From Paludibacteraceae bacterium (lineage in GTDB: Bacteria > Bacteroidota > Bacteroidia > Bacteroidales > Paludibacteraceae): a DNA stretch of 64,000 nucleotides. The notes below the pieces were generated by a model, which did not search any database, was not told the DNA's origin, and saw nothing but the letters and a program-made list of their open reading frames with translations. Position numbers and translations under genes: made by a program. The stretch lies in NCBI GenBank assembly GCA_017625155.1, contig JAGALP010000009.1, forward strand, positions 17,785-81,784. Reading direction: 5' to 3'. Positions 24,145-32,542 of this stretch are shown one piece after another. Position 1 is the first letter of the stretch. Every line of letters begins with the position of its first letter.

Positions 24145-25173
24145 TTATTTATCCCAATAGATGTACTGGGTATTGCTCACTTTTTGGGCAGCAGGTTCGA
24201 CCACGAAGGTGGGTGTTTCTTTGTTCCACCCCTGATAGTCGCCATTGACTGAGTCTTGCACGAAATGCTGCACATTTTCAGCCCATTGCAGCCAATGACG
24301 CATATCGGTACATTGTGTGTCGATTGTCGTGAACTCATCATAGCGCGTTTGGCGACCAATGATATTGTTGTGCAAGTCCATATAGTGATCGCACGGCGCA
24401 TTAGGGCTCTTCCATTCCCAAAAAATATCCATGATAGCGTGCGACAGCCATTCGCCGACATATGTGCGCAATAGGACATTGACATAAATATGCTTGAACG
24501 CATCGCCAGGACGACCATTATTGGTAGCTTCGCCATAGTAATAGCGCGCCAATTTCTCGGCACGCGCTTTGCTCTGCAGCACGCGAAAGAACAACCTTGG
24601 ACCGCGCCACAGCAGCAATGTCAATAGCACATCTTCCTCCTCGAAAAATGCGAGATTCAACGTGTCGAACGCCTCACGCGTAAGGGGCTGTTCGCTATGC
24701 ACGAGGGATTGCAAGGCGTTCCAATCAGCCTGCTCTTCTGGCGTCAATTCGAGCACCTCTATCTCTTCTGCCAACGAAAGTGAGTCTAATGCCGCAGAAA
24801 AATCGGTACGCAGCGACGCGGTAGAAGTAAAATTAATCTCCTGTCTATGCGGATTAAACAAAATCGGTTTTCGCTGCGAGGAGACAAATAACCTATCCGT
24901 CAATGCACACAGCCGATTGATATATCCCGCATAGGCTTTTTCAGGATAGAGGCGTATTAACTCCTGTTCTATGTACTCGGCTATCGTATGGTCTTGCAAA
25001 GCAGTATCAGCTTCCCACTGTGCTCCCAATACGTAGAGTAGCTCTGCGGGAAAAGTGGGAATCACGGTCGTATCAGGTTGTGCTGCAATGGGGAACTGCG
25101 CCACTTGCTGAGTGCGGCAACTCGCAAGCATCACACATGCTAATCCTATCAAAAATACGAGAAACTTACGCAT
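24145..25173 (-). CDS. DUF6973-domain lipoprotein
   Basis: A 342-residue lipoprotein. I start at 25173 because the signal MRKFLVFLIGLACVMLASC (lipobox Cys19) begins there; the frame extends upstream to 25224 but runs into the promoter. The C-terminal half matches DUF6973: GDAFKHIYVNVLLRTYVGEW, then SPNAPCDHYMDLHNNIIGR, with conserved His and Asp that could bind metal. The function is unknown. It is a single gene convergent to the tmRNA. Confidence 0.72.
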   Translation of the reverse strand: MRKFLVFLIGLACVMLASCRTQQVAQFPIAAQPDTTVIPTFPAELLYVLGAQWEADTALQDHTIAEYIEQELIRLYPEKAYAGYINRLCALTDRLFVSSQRKPILFNPHRQEINFTSTASLRTDFSAALDSLSLAEEIEVLELTPEEQADWNALQSLVHSEQPLTREAFDTLNLAFFEEEDVLLTLLLWRGPRLFFRVLQSKARAEKLARYYYGEATNNGRPGDAFKHIYVNVLLRTYVGEWLSHAIMDIFWEWKSPNAPCDHYMDLHNNIIGRQTRYDEFTTIDTQCTDMRHWLQWAENVQHFVQDSVNGDYQGWNKETPTFVVEPAAQKVSNTQYIYWDK

Positions 25174-25193
25174 ATATGTACCAAAATTTTGTG

Positions 25194-25225
25194 CAAAAGT
25201 ACTACAAAAAATGCACATACGCAAA
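25194..25225 (-). promoter_or_regulatory. Promoter of the DUF6973 lipoprotein
   Basis: On the minus strand TTTG (25222-25225), 20 bp, TACTTTTG (25194-25201). Confidence 0.65.
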
Positions 25226-25261
25226 TAAAAGTTAAGAATTAAGAATAATTCGCTTGAATTG

Positions 25262-25292
25262 TTGCATATCTCGCAGAAAAGTAGTACCTTTG
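25262..25292 (+). promoter_or_regulatory. Promoter of the EEP nuclease gene
   Basis: TTGCAT from 25262, 20 bp after the TTG comes TACCTTTG (25285-25292), 26 bp before the ATG. Confidence 0.68.
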
Positions 25293-25318
25293 TGGCATAT
25301 TTGTAAAATCAACATCTT

Positions 25319-26605
25319 ATGCGCAAAATTCTTTTATTACTTATCTTCCTTTGGACTAACTCACTGCTTGCTGTAGAGAAAGTACAACTGCCCGAATTAT
25401 TAACGAAAGGCTGGGATAAATACATCGGAAAAATGGTGCAAATCACCACTCCGCTTTATGTATGTGGCAACTACTACGATTCGCTCATCCTTGCCCCTGA
25501 ACGTCTATACGTTCCAGAGGAACGCGCCATAGGTTTGGCAGAGGGCGACAGTACGATGTATTTGGCTATTAAACAGGCAAATAGGGCACAGATCATTAGT
25601 TTGACATGCAATATCCGCAACTATGAAGTGCGCACGGGGGCAGTATTGAAGAACCTGACCGCTCGTGTGGTTGCACCAGGAAAACTAGTGACAGGTGCTA
25701 CGCCAAAGTTCCAAAATAACAAGCCCGAGCCAAAGCCCAAGATGCCAAAGGGCCTGCTAGTATGTGCCGCCAATATCCAAAACTACTTCTATGATTTGGG
25801 CGGCTATGCACATCGCAAGACCACCAAAGAGCAACAAGCTATTCAAACAGAGAAAATCAGCAAGGCTCTCACACACATCAATGCCGATATCTATGCTATT
25901 TGCGAAATACAGAAAGGCGATAGTGCAGCTGAGATGTTGGTGCGAGCTATGAATGAAAGAGCCAAAAAAGCGCGCTATGCATATGTATCGCAAGGTTGGA
26001 ACAATGGAGATACCATCTCCTGTGGCTATATCTATCGCACCGACCGCGTGCGCCCATATGGTGACCTGCAATATGGCTATCATAATCCGAACAACCACTA
26101 CCACTATCGCATGGTGGCATGCGGATTTGAAGAGATTAAGAGCGGTGAGCGTTTTGTATTGAACATCAACCATCTCCGTTCAAAGCGAGGCACGGGCGAT
26201 GCGTCTAATAGCAAAAGAATGGTGAATGTGGATAGTCTATTGATGATGTTGGATAAGATTGAGAAAGAGCAATTGTTTGGCGATGCGGATATCCTGCTCG
26301 TAGGTGACTATAACTGTTATAGCCAAGAGCAACCTATCCAAACGCTCATTCGAGCTGGTTATGAAGATGTACTAATGCAATATGATTCAACGGGGTATTC
26401 CTATGTGTATCACAGCGAGGCGGGTTATTTGGATCGCGCATTTGCATCTCCAACAATGGCAACACAAGTGAAGGCAGTGCACCCTTATTACCTCAATGCC
26501 GACTATTTCTACTCGCGTGGATACAAGCGTCGGCTTGACAAGACGATGTTCCGCTATGCGGACCACGACCCTATACTAATTAGCCTACAATTAAACGATA
26601 AATAA
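25319..26605 (+). CDS. Secreted endonuclease/exonuclease/phosphatase family protein
   Basis: A 428-residue exported protein with signal MRKILLLLIFLWTNSLLAV. An OB-like region is followed by the EEP domain: VCAANIQNYF (metal-binding Asn), AICEIQKGD (Glu), LNINHLRSKRG (catalytic His), LLVGDYNCYS (Asp/Asn) and the final ADHDPILI (catalytic His). The family cleaves nucleic acids or phosphodiesters, and the signal peptide points to extracytoplasmic nucleic-acid scavenging. It stands alone between a promoter and the next promoter at 26648. Confidence 0.82.
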   Translation: MRKILLLLIFLWTNSLLAVEKVQLPELLTKGWDKYIGKMVQITTPLYVCGNYYDSLILAPERLYVPEERAIGLAEGDSTMYLAIKQANRAQIISLTCNIRNYEVRTGAVLKNLTARVVAPGKLVTGATPKFQNNKPEPKPKMPKGLLVCAANIQNYFYDLGGYAHRKTTKEQQAIQTEKISKALTHINADIYAICEIQKGDSAAEMLVRAMNERAKKARYAYVSQGWNNGDTISCGYIYRTDRVRPYGDLQYGYHNPNNHYHYRMVACGFEEIKSGERFVLNINHLRSKRGTGDASNSKRMVNVDSLLMMLDKIEKEQLFGDADILLVGDYNCYSQEQPIQTLIRAGYEDVLMQYDSTGYSYVYHSEAGYLDRAFASPTMATQVKAVHPYYLNADYFYSRGYKRRLDKTMFRYADHDPILISLQLNDK

Positions 26606-26624
26606 ACAAAAATACCGCTTTTTC

Positions 26625-26655
26625 TTGCATGTATGCAAAAAAAACAGTAACTTTG
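26625..26655 (+). promoter_or_regulatory. Promoter of the DUF7935-like gene
   Basis: TTGCATGTATGCAA (palindromic, from 26625) provides the -33 element and TAACTTTG (26648-26655) the -7 box, 20 bp after TTG. It lies inside the longest reading of the next gene and so fixes its start at 26683. Confidence 0.68.
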
Positions 26656-26682
26656 CACGATAATTTGGATAACTTTGTGATT

Positions 26683-27195
26683 ATGGTAGAGATTTTGAGA
26701 TATTGTATTCCTGCCCTTTGCGTGCTTTTGGCGACATGGTTTGTGATGCATAAGTTTTATAAAAACGAGGAAGAAAAGCGTCTTTGGGAATTGAAAAGAC
26801 TGTCACAAAAAGAGATTTCTCCGATTCGAGTGCGCGCATATGAGCGCTTGTCATTGTTGCTGGAGCGTACTACGCCAGAGCACATGCTCATTGATCTCAA
26901 TTTGGCGGAAATGACCCCCCTGCAAGTGCAAGCACATTTGATGCATACTATTCGTCAAGAGTATGACCATAACCTCAGCCAACAGATTTATGTAAGTGAC
27001 GAGGTGTGGGGTTTGATTGACAACGCCAAGCAACAGACAGTGGCTTTTGTGAATAGCATCGCACAACAAATGCCAGTTGGAAGTAGCGCCTTAGACTATG
27101 CTAAAACGCTCATAACAGCCTATCGCACCAACGGTGATACGCCTAATGATATTGCACTGCAAGCACTCAAAAACGAAGCGAAGACATTATTGTGA
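26683..27195 (+). CDS. DUF7935-like single-TM protein
   Basis: A 170-residue protein with one N-terminal membrane helix (YCIPALCVLLATWFVMH) and a helical cytoplasmic part starting with a charged coiled coil (NEEEKRLWELKRLSQKE). It resembles the conserved Bacteroidota family DUF7935, whose role is unknown. The longer frame from 26629 would start before the transcription start, so I use the ATG at 26683. The DUF6452 gene follows closely, and the three small envelope genes up to 28360 look like one operon. Confidence 0.65.
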   Translation: MVEILRYCIPALCVLLATWFVMHKFYKNEEEKRLWELKRLSQKEISPIRVRAYERLSLLLERTTPEHMLIDLNLAEMTPLQVQAHLMHTIRQEYDHNLSQQIYVSDEVWGLIDNAKQQTVAFVNSIAQQMPVGSSALDYAKTLITAYRTNGDTPNDIALQALKNEAKTLL

Positions 27196-27246
27196 TATAT
27201 GACGCAAGAAAAAGGAGCCAAGACATATCACTTTCGATTGTGGAAG

Positions 27247-27723
27247 ATGAAGCATATTCGTCTTTACTCTTTATTCCTTGTTCTTTGCTCCCTTTTCGCG
27301 GCTTGCGAACCAGACACCGCATGCCACCAAGAGTTGGGCACTGCAGTACAAATCACCCTCTCCGCAGATTCTGTCACTTCGGCTGGCGACACAGTGCACT
27401 ATACCCAATGGGATAGCATCACCGTTGTAGGTATCGGTAGCGACATAGGCATGCAAGGCAAAGGTATCAAGGGCATGGGACTGGAATTGCGACCTGACAC
27501 CAATCTAACCGCCTACTTGATGCTCTATCACAACCAAATAGATACACTTTTTATCCAGCACACCCCTCGTCAGCAGTTTATTAGTCTGGCTTGCGGTTGT
27601 GCGGTGTATCACACCATTACTGCGGCATGGTCAAGTGATTCACGCGTGGATAGTGTAAGTATTATCAACGCGAGCGTAGAATCCGTTGCACAAGACAATC
27701 TGTGTATTTACCTGCATGAATAG
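27247..27723 (+). CDS. DUF6452-like lipoprotein
   Basis: A 158-residue lipoprotein. The signal LYSLFLVLCSLFAAC ends in a lipobox Cys, then comes a Cys-containing N terminus (EPDTACHQELGTAVQITL) and a beta-rich domain with GMGLELRPDTN and ACGCAVYHTI, as in DUF6452. I choose the ATG at 27247 directly before the signal; 27199 is an alternative. It overlaps the DUF6048 gene by 8 bp. The pair DUF6452-DUF6048 recurs in Bacteroidales and probably works together in the envelope. Confidence 0.7.
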   Translation: MKHIRLYSLFLVLCSLFAACEPDTACHQELGTAVQITLSADSVTSAGDTVHYTQWDSITVVGIGSDIGMQGKGIKGMGLELRPDTNLTAYLMLYHNQIDTLFIQHTPRQQFISLACGCAVYHTITAAWSSDSRVDSVSIINASVESVAQDNLCIYLHE

Positions 27724-28360
27724 ACTATTGCTCATAGTATCCCTCTGTTGCCTCGCATTATGCGCGAGCGCACGCGAGTATACAGACACCGCTGTATATC
27801 AGGGCATGAGCGTGAAGTTGGATATTGGAAACTCCGTTCTTGAGTTGGCGCGTTCAGCAGGAAAGATACAAAGTTATGAAGCTGCCATCAATGTGCGCCT
27901 TGCTAAACGCTTCTACCCTACCCTTGAAGCAGGATATGCCATGGCAGAGCGTGGTGCAGATGGTGGAATGCACAAAGGGCAAGGTGGTTTTGGACGAATT
28001 GGAATGGACTTGGCTGTTGTCAAGAAAGGTGCATCTGAAAATAATATGCTAGTTGGCTTGCGATTTGGTGGGGCATACCAAAACTACGACCTTACGAATG
28101 TCAAGTTGTATAGCGATTATTGGGGAGAGCAAAGACTTAACTTCTACGACCAACAGCGATTTGATTGTTGGGGAGAGATAGTAGCTGGCTGCCAAGTGCA
28201 AGTGCATAAAGGATTTCAAATGGGATGGTATGTTCGTATGAAACTACTATTTACCCGCAATGCTAAAGAGGGAGAAGTGATGCCATACTATATCCCAGGA
28301 TTTAGTTTTCGCAAGGACTTTCAATGGGGACTAAACTACTACCTCGCGTATAAATTCTAA
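27716..28360 (+). CDS. DUF6048-like outer-membrane protein
   Basis: A 214-residue exported protein with signal MNRLLLIVSLCCLALCASA. The mature part has alternating beta strands (AAINVRLAKRFYPTLEAGYAM split by turns, MLVGLRFGGAYQNYDL, GWYVRMKLLF) and ends with a C-terminal aromatic strand (YYLAYKF), typical of an eight-stranded outer-membrane barrel. It matches DUF6048. It overlaps the DUF6452 gene; the two are probably partners. Confidence 0.7.
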   Translation: MNRLLLIVSLCCLALCASAREYTDTAVYQGMSVKLDIGNSVLELARSAGKIQSYEAAINVRLAKRFYPTLEAGYAMAERGADGGMHKGQGGFGRIGMDLAVVKKGASENNMLVGLRFGGAYQNYDLTNVKLYSDYWGEQRLNFYDQQRFDCWGEIVAGCQVQVHKGFQMGWYVRMKLLFTRNAKEGEVMPYYIPGFSFRKDFQWGLNYYLAYKF

Positions 28361-28413
28361 CAACATTGAACCATTTTGAACAACATTGAACTATATTAAC
28401 TAATGATACAATC

Positions 28414-30423
28414 ATGAATTCAAAACAACTAATGACAAAAGCAGCCGATAATATCCGTATTTTGGCTGCAGCAATGGTCGAGAAGGCCAAGAGTGGTCAC
28501 CCTGGTGGCTCAATGAGTGGAGCAGACTTCGTACAAGTGCTTTACTCTGAGTTCCTTATCCACGATCCAGAGAACCCATGTTGGGAGGCACGCGACCGTT
28601 TCTTCCTTGATCCTGGTCACATGTCACCTATGCTCTATGCACAACTCTGCATGACTGGTCACTTCACCATGGATGAACTCAAGCAACTCCGCCAATGGGG
28701 TAGCGTTACTCCTGGTCACCCAGAGCGCAATGTGGAGCGTGGCATCGAGAATACCTCTGGTCCTCTTGGTCAAGGTCATACTTTCGCAGTAGGTGCAGCT
28801 ATCGCAGCGAAGTGGTTCAACGCTCGCTATGGCGAGGTGCACAATCCTACTATCTACGCTTTCATCTCTGATGGTGGTATCCAAGAGGAAATCAGCCAAG
28901 GTGCAGGCCGTATGGCAGGTCATCTCAAACTCGACAACCTCATTATGTACTACGACTCCAACGAAGTGCAACTCTCTACCAACTGCAACGAGGTAAGTTC
29001 CGAGAACGTAGCCATGAAATACGAGGCATGGGGTTGGTATGTACAAGATATTGATGGTCATGATCCAGAGGCTATCCGTCAAGCTATTCTCAATGCACAA
29101 GCAGAGAAGAATCGCCCATCGCTCATCATCGGTCATACTTCTATGGGTAAAGGCTGCGTGAATGCCGAAGGCGAGAGTTGGGAAGGTAAGACCTCGACCC
29201 ATGGTCAGCCACTCAGCAAGTCTGGCGCAAGCTTTGAGACCACTGTCAAGAACCTCGGTGGTGACCCAGAGAACCCATTCCAAATCTTCCCAGACGTGCA
29301 AGCGCTCTACGACAAACGTGCCGAAGAACTGCGCGAAATAACCAATCAACGCTATGCCGCTTACCACGAGTGGGCAACCGCTAACCCATTAGCTGCTAAC
29401 GAGTATGAGACCTTTATGCGTGGCGAAGCGCCTTGCGTGGACTGGAGCGAAATCATGCAAAAGCAAAACGTGGCTACCCGTGCTGCGTCTGCTAATGTAT
29501 TGGCTTATCTATCAGAGCATGTCGGCAACATGATTGTATCCTCCGCCGACCTCTGCAACTCCGACAAGACCGATGGTTTCCTCAAACATACCCACGTCAT
29601 CACTCCTAACGATTTCACAGGTCGTTTCCTGCAAGCAGGTGTCAGCGAGCTCACCATGGCATGCGTCTGCATCGGTATGGCACTCCACGGCGGTATCATT
29701 CCTGCCTGCGGTACTTTCTTCGTGTTCTCTGATTATATGAAACCTGCTGTTCGTATGGCAGCATTGATGGAAGTGCCCGTGGTATTTATCTGGAGCCACG
29801 ACGCTTTCCGTGTAGGCGAGGATGGTCCTACTCACGAGCCAGTGGAGCAAGAGGCACAAATCCGTCTTATGGAGAAACTGCACAACCACTCTGGTCGCCC
29901 CAGCGTGATGGTACTCCGTCCTGCTGACGCCGAGGAGACTACTGCTGCATGGAAGATGGCAATGGAGAATATCTATACCCCTACTGCCCTCATCCTCTCT
30001 CGCCAAGATGTTACCTCTGTCCCTAACACCTCAGAGGCTGGCGTGAAGAAAGGTGCGTATATCGTAAGCCAAGATGAGAACCCACAAGTGGTGATGATTG
30101 CTTCTGGTAGTGAGGTTTCTACCCTTATGGCAGGTGCTGAACTCCTTCGTGCAGAGGGTATTCGCTTGCAGATTGTCAGCGTGCCATCTGAGGCTATCTT
30201 CCGCCAACAAAGCAAGGAGTATCAAGCAGAGGTATTGCCACAAGGTGTTACTCGCTTTGGTTTGACCGCAGGCTTGCCATGTAACCTCGAAGGCCTCGTA
30301 GGCGAACATGGCACTGTATGGGGACTCAACTCATTCGGCTTCTCTGCTCCATACAAAGTCCTCGACGAGAAACTCGGCTTCACCGCACAAAATGTGTACG
30401 ACCAAGTGAAGAAGTTGCTCTAA
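28414..30423 (+). CDS. tkt: Transketolase
   Basis: A 669-residue transketolase that transfers two-carbon units between sugar phosphates in the non-oxidative pentose phosphate pathway, using thiamine pyrophosphate. It has the N-terminal KSGHPGGSMSGAD loop (residues 27-37), the cofactor motif ISDGGIQEE with a later NLIMYYDSN, and the pyrimidine domain with SADLCNSDKTDGF and THEPVEQEAQIRLMEKL. Length is normal. A 52-bp upstream gap holds two GAACAACATTGAAC repeats; no strong promoter is visible there. A terminator follows. Confidence 0.95.
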   Translation: MNSKQLMTKAADNIRILAAAMVEKAKSGHPGGSMSGADFVQVLYSEFLIHDPENPCWEARDRFFLDPGHMSPMLYAQLCMTGHFTMDELKQLRQWGSVTPGHPERNVERGIENTSGPLGQGHTFAVGAAIAAKWFNARYGEVHNPTIYAFISDGGIQEEISQGAGRMAGHLKLDNLIMYYDSNEVQLSTNCNEVSSENVAMKYEAWGWYVQDIDGHDPEAIRQAILNAQAEKNRPSLIIGHTSMGKGCVNAEGESWEGKTSTHGQPLSKSGASFETTVKNLGGDPENPFQIFPDVQALYDKRAEELREITNQRYAAYHEWATANPLAANEYETFMRGEAPCVDWSEIMQKQNVATRAASANVLAYLSEHVGNMIVSSADLCNSDKTDGFLKHTHVITPNDFTGRFLQAGVSELTMACVCIGMALHGGIIPACGTFFVFSDYMKPAVRMAALMEVPVVFIWSHDAFRVGEDGPTHEPVEQEAQIRLMEKLHNHSGRPSVMVLRPADAEETTAAWKMAMENIYTPTALILSRQDVTSVPNTSEAGVKKGAYIVSQDENPQVVMIASGSEVSTLMAGAELLRAEGIRLQIVSVPSEAIFRQQSKEYQAEVLPQGVTRFGLTAGLPCNLEGLVGEHGTVWGLNSFGFSAPYKVLDEKLGFTAQNVYDQVKKLL

Positions 30424-30454
30424 TAAGTAATCACATCGCAAAGGCGATTGGTTT

Positions 30455-30484
30455 AATGCTCGGCGAATTAACGCCGAGCATTTT
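30455..30484 (+). terminator. Terminator of transketolase
   Basis: A perfect 11-bp stem AATGCTCGGCG/CGCCGAGCATT (30455-30465, 30472-30482) with loop AATTAA is followed by T residues. Confidence 0.8.
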
Positions 30485-31147
30485 CCGTCTTATGTACCCG
30501 CTGCTCACTGCGTAAGCCGCTACCGCAGCTCTGCTACCATCACCTCGCCTTTTGGCGACACCACATCACAAAGCGCCACCGCCTGCACTTAGCGCAAAAA
30601 GCACTTTTATTAAGATTCCCTTCCCTAGTACCTTCCCAATCTGCTCCGTGTCAAAGACCTAAGACGAACCAAGGACGAACCAAGGATGAACCTAAGAACG
30701 CTGAAACACAAAAAGTGCTGTTTGTTAAGATTGCCGTCTCTTTTACCTCTCTTATACCTTCCCTCATTTTACCGACCGACGAGCGGGAGAAGACCGAGAG
30801 AACTCCGACTCAACTTCCCGCAAGCCAAAAGTGCTTTTTCTTAAGATTGAGTCCTAAAAAGGTCGCCTTGAATCCTAAAAAAGTTGACTGCTTTCCTAAA
30901 AAGGTTGATCCACTTCCTTAAATAGTTACCGAACGCGATTGTGCACTTCGTTCGCATTCTTGCGGACGTTGTTTGTTTCTAAACTTTAGGCACTTACAGG
31001 GACCTCGAAAAATCTGCTGATTTTTGGAGTGTTGTTGTGCCGTCCTATAAACTAGCGCTTTGCACCCCTCTTTGTTTATTAATCCCGAATATTTTCGGGC
31101 AAATCCTAGTCTATAAACTATAATCTTTCAACTTTCTTCTAAAAACA
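30485..31147. other. Repeat-rich non-coding spacer
   Basis: No gene is seen in these 660 bases. Three related blocks (AAAAGTGCTTTTTNTTAAGATT type) start near 30595, 30709 and 30826, about 115 bp apart. A 21-bp-period triplet (TCCTAAAAA at 30852, 30873, 30894) and a 12-bp tandem (GACGAACCAAG, 30663-30692) also occur. A small hairpin CCCGAA-tatt-TTCGGG lies at 31084-31099. Confidence 0.6.
30595..30848. repeat. Three direct repeats about 115 bp apart
   Basis: Blocks at 30595-30617, 30709-30732 and 30826-30848 share CAAAA(A)GTGCTNTTNNTTAAGATT (GCACT in the first copy is a variant). The spacing is 114 and 117 bp. The intervening sequence is pyrimidine-rich and poorly conserved. Confidence 0.6.
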
Positions 31148-31179
31148 TTTGCATGTCTAAGAAAAAAGTAGTAATTTTG
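31148..31179 (+). promoter_or_regulatory. Promoter of the DUF262 pair
   Basis: TTTGCAT from 31148, 20 bp after TTTG comes TAATTTTG (31172-31179), 46 bp before the first gene. Confidence 0.65.
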
Positions 31180-31225
31180 CATTCGGAAGTGTAATTCTTC
31201 CTAGAATCTAATATTTTATACCCAC

Positions 31226-32542
31226 ATGAAACAAAAAAAGAAATCACCTCAAATCTGTTCTATTGATACCTTGCTAAGGAAAAAACTTAACATCCCTAGT
31301 TATCAACGTCCATACAAATGGACCGATAAAAACATTATAGATCTCCTTCTTGACATACAAAAAAGCATTGAAGATAGTAGAAAATATTCAACTTTTAAGT
31401 ATAGAGTAGGCACCATAATTCTGCATAAGAATGATAAGAATGAGTTGGAAATTGTGGATGGTCAACAACGTGTACTTTCATTTTTATTGCTTAAGTTGTA
31501 TTTAGATCCTTCTTTTGTTTGTAGCTTATTGAATATTGAATTTGCAAACAAGGTAACACAAAGGAATTTACACGAAAACTTTAAAACTATTTGTGAGTGG
31601 TTTTCTTCTGCAGCAAAGGATGATAGGTCTAACTTTAATAACGCATTAAAAAATATTTTAGAAGTTGTTGTCGTAACAGTGGATAAAATTAGCGAGGCTT
31701 TTCAATTATTTGACTCTCAGAACTCTAGAGGTAAGGCATTATATCCTCATGATTTACTCAAAGCCTATCATTTAAGGGAGATTCATGACAAATATGAGAT
31801 GCAAAATGCTGTGGTAAAATGGGAATCTAAACAACCCAAAGCAATACGAGAACTTTTTGATTTATATTTATTTCCTATTTGGAATTGGGCAAAACGTCGT
31901 AAGTGTGGTAATTTTAGAACGGCTGATATTGACATATACAAAGGTATAGGTGAAGATTCCCTATATACATATGCGCGCAGAGCTAATAAAGCAATGCCTT
32001 ATTTTCTTATAACAGAACCATTTATTGCAGGAGCGGATTTCTTTGCCATGGTGGATCATTATATGCTGATGCTTCATAATATCAAAAATGAAATCGTAAC
32101 AAACCCCGCTTTGCATGAATTAGAGCTTATTTTGACAGGCGGAAAAGATGTTAACTCTGCAGAAGAGTTAGATAAAACATATGATAAGTCTGCTATAGGA
32201 ATTACTCATGCACGCAATTTATTTTATTGTGCATTATTGTGTTATTATGATCGCTTTCACAATTTTGACACTATGGCAGTAAAGAAATTATTTGTTTGGG
32301 CAATGATGGTACGAGTTGATATGCAACATTTGGGATTTGACACCATCAATCGGTATGCTATTGGTTTGGGGGATAATGATAAATATAGTAATGCTATGCC
32401 AGTTATATCAATGATTACTTATGCGCGTAAGCATACGGAAATATCCAGTATGAGACTTAATCTCAGGAATGGAGAAGCTGCAAATAATAAGTGGGAAAAA
32501 TTACACGATAAACTTAAAGAAATAATCAATGGAAATAATTGA
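31226..32542 (+). CDS. DUF262 protein (first of a defence-like pair)
   Basis: A 438-residue DUF262 (GmrS/ParB-like) protein. The nucleotide-binding motifs are IPSYQRPYKWTDKNIIDLLLDI (with breaks) near the N terminus and EIVDGQQRVLSFLLL around residue 80, then FQLFDSQNSRGKALYPHDLLKAYHL. DUF262 domains hydrolyse NTPs in modification-dependent nucleases such as GmrSD and SspE. No DUF1524 nuclease half is present in this protein. It overlaps the second DUF262 gene by 14 bp, so the two are coupled. Confidence 0.8.
   Translation: MKQKKKSPQICSIDTLLRKKLNIPSYQRPYKWTDKNIIDLLLDIQKSIEDSRKYSTFKYRVGTIILHKNDKNELEIVDGQQRVLSFLLLKLYLDPSFVCSLLNIEFANKVTQRNLHENFKTICEWFSSAAKDDRSNFNNALKNILEVVVVTVDKISEAFQLFDSQNSRGKALYPHDLLKAYHLREIHDKYEMQNAVVKWESKQPKAIRELFDLYLFPIWNWAKRRKCGNFRTADIDIYKGIGEDSLYTYARRANKAMPYFLITEPFIAGADFFAMVDHYMLMLHNIKNEIVTNPALHELELILTGGKDVNSAEELDKTYDKSAIGITHARNLFYCALLCYYDRFHNFDTMAVKKLFVWAMMVRVDMQHLGFDTINRYAIGLGDNDKYSNAMPVISMITYARKHTEISSMRLNLRNGEAANNKWEKLHDKLKEIINGNN

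Noticed and set aside
28624-29367. 247-codon minus-strand frame inside transketolase
   Set aside because: Antisense shadow of a conserved housekeeping gene.
30715-30921. 68-codon plus-strand frame
   Set aside because: It lies in repeat-rich spacer DNA and has no promoter or conserved motif.
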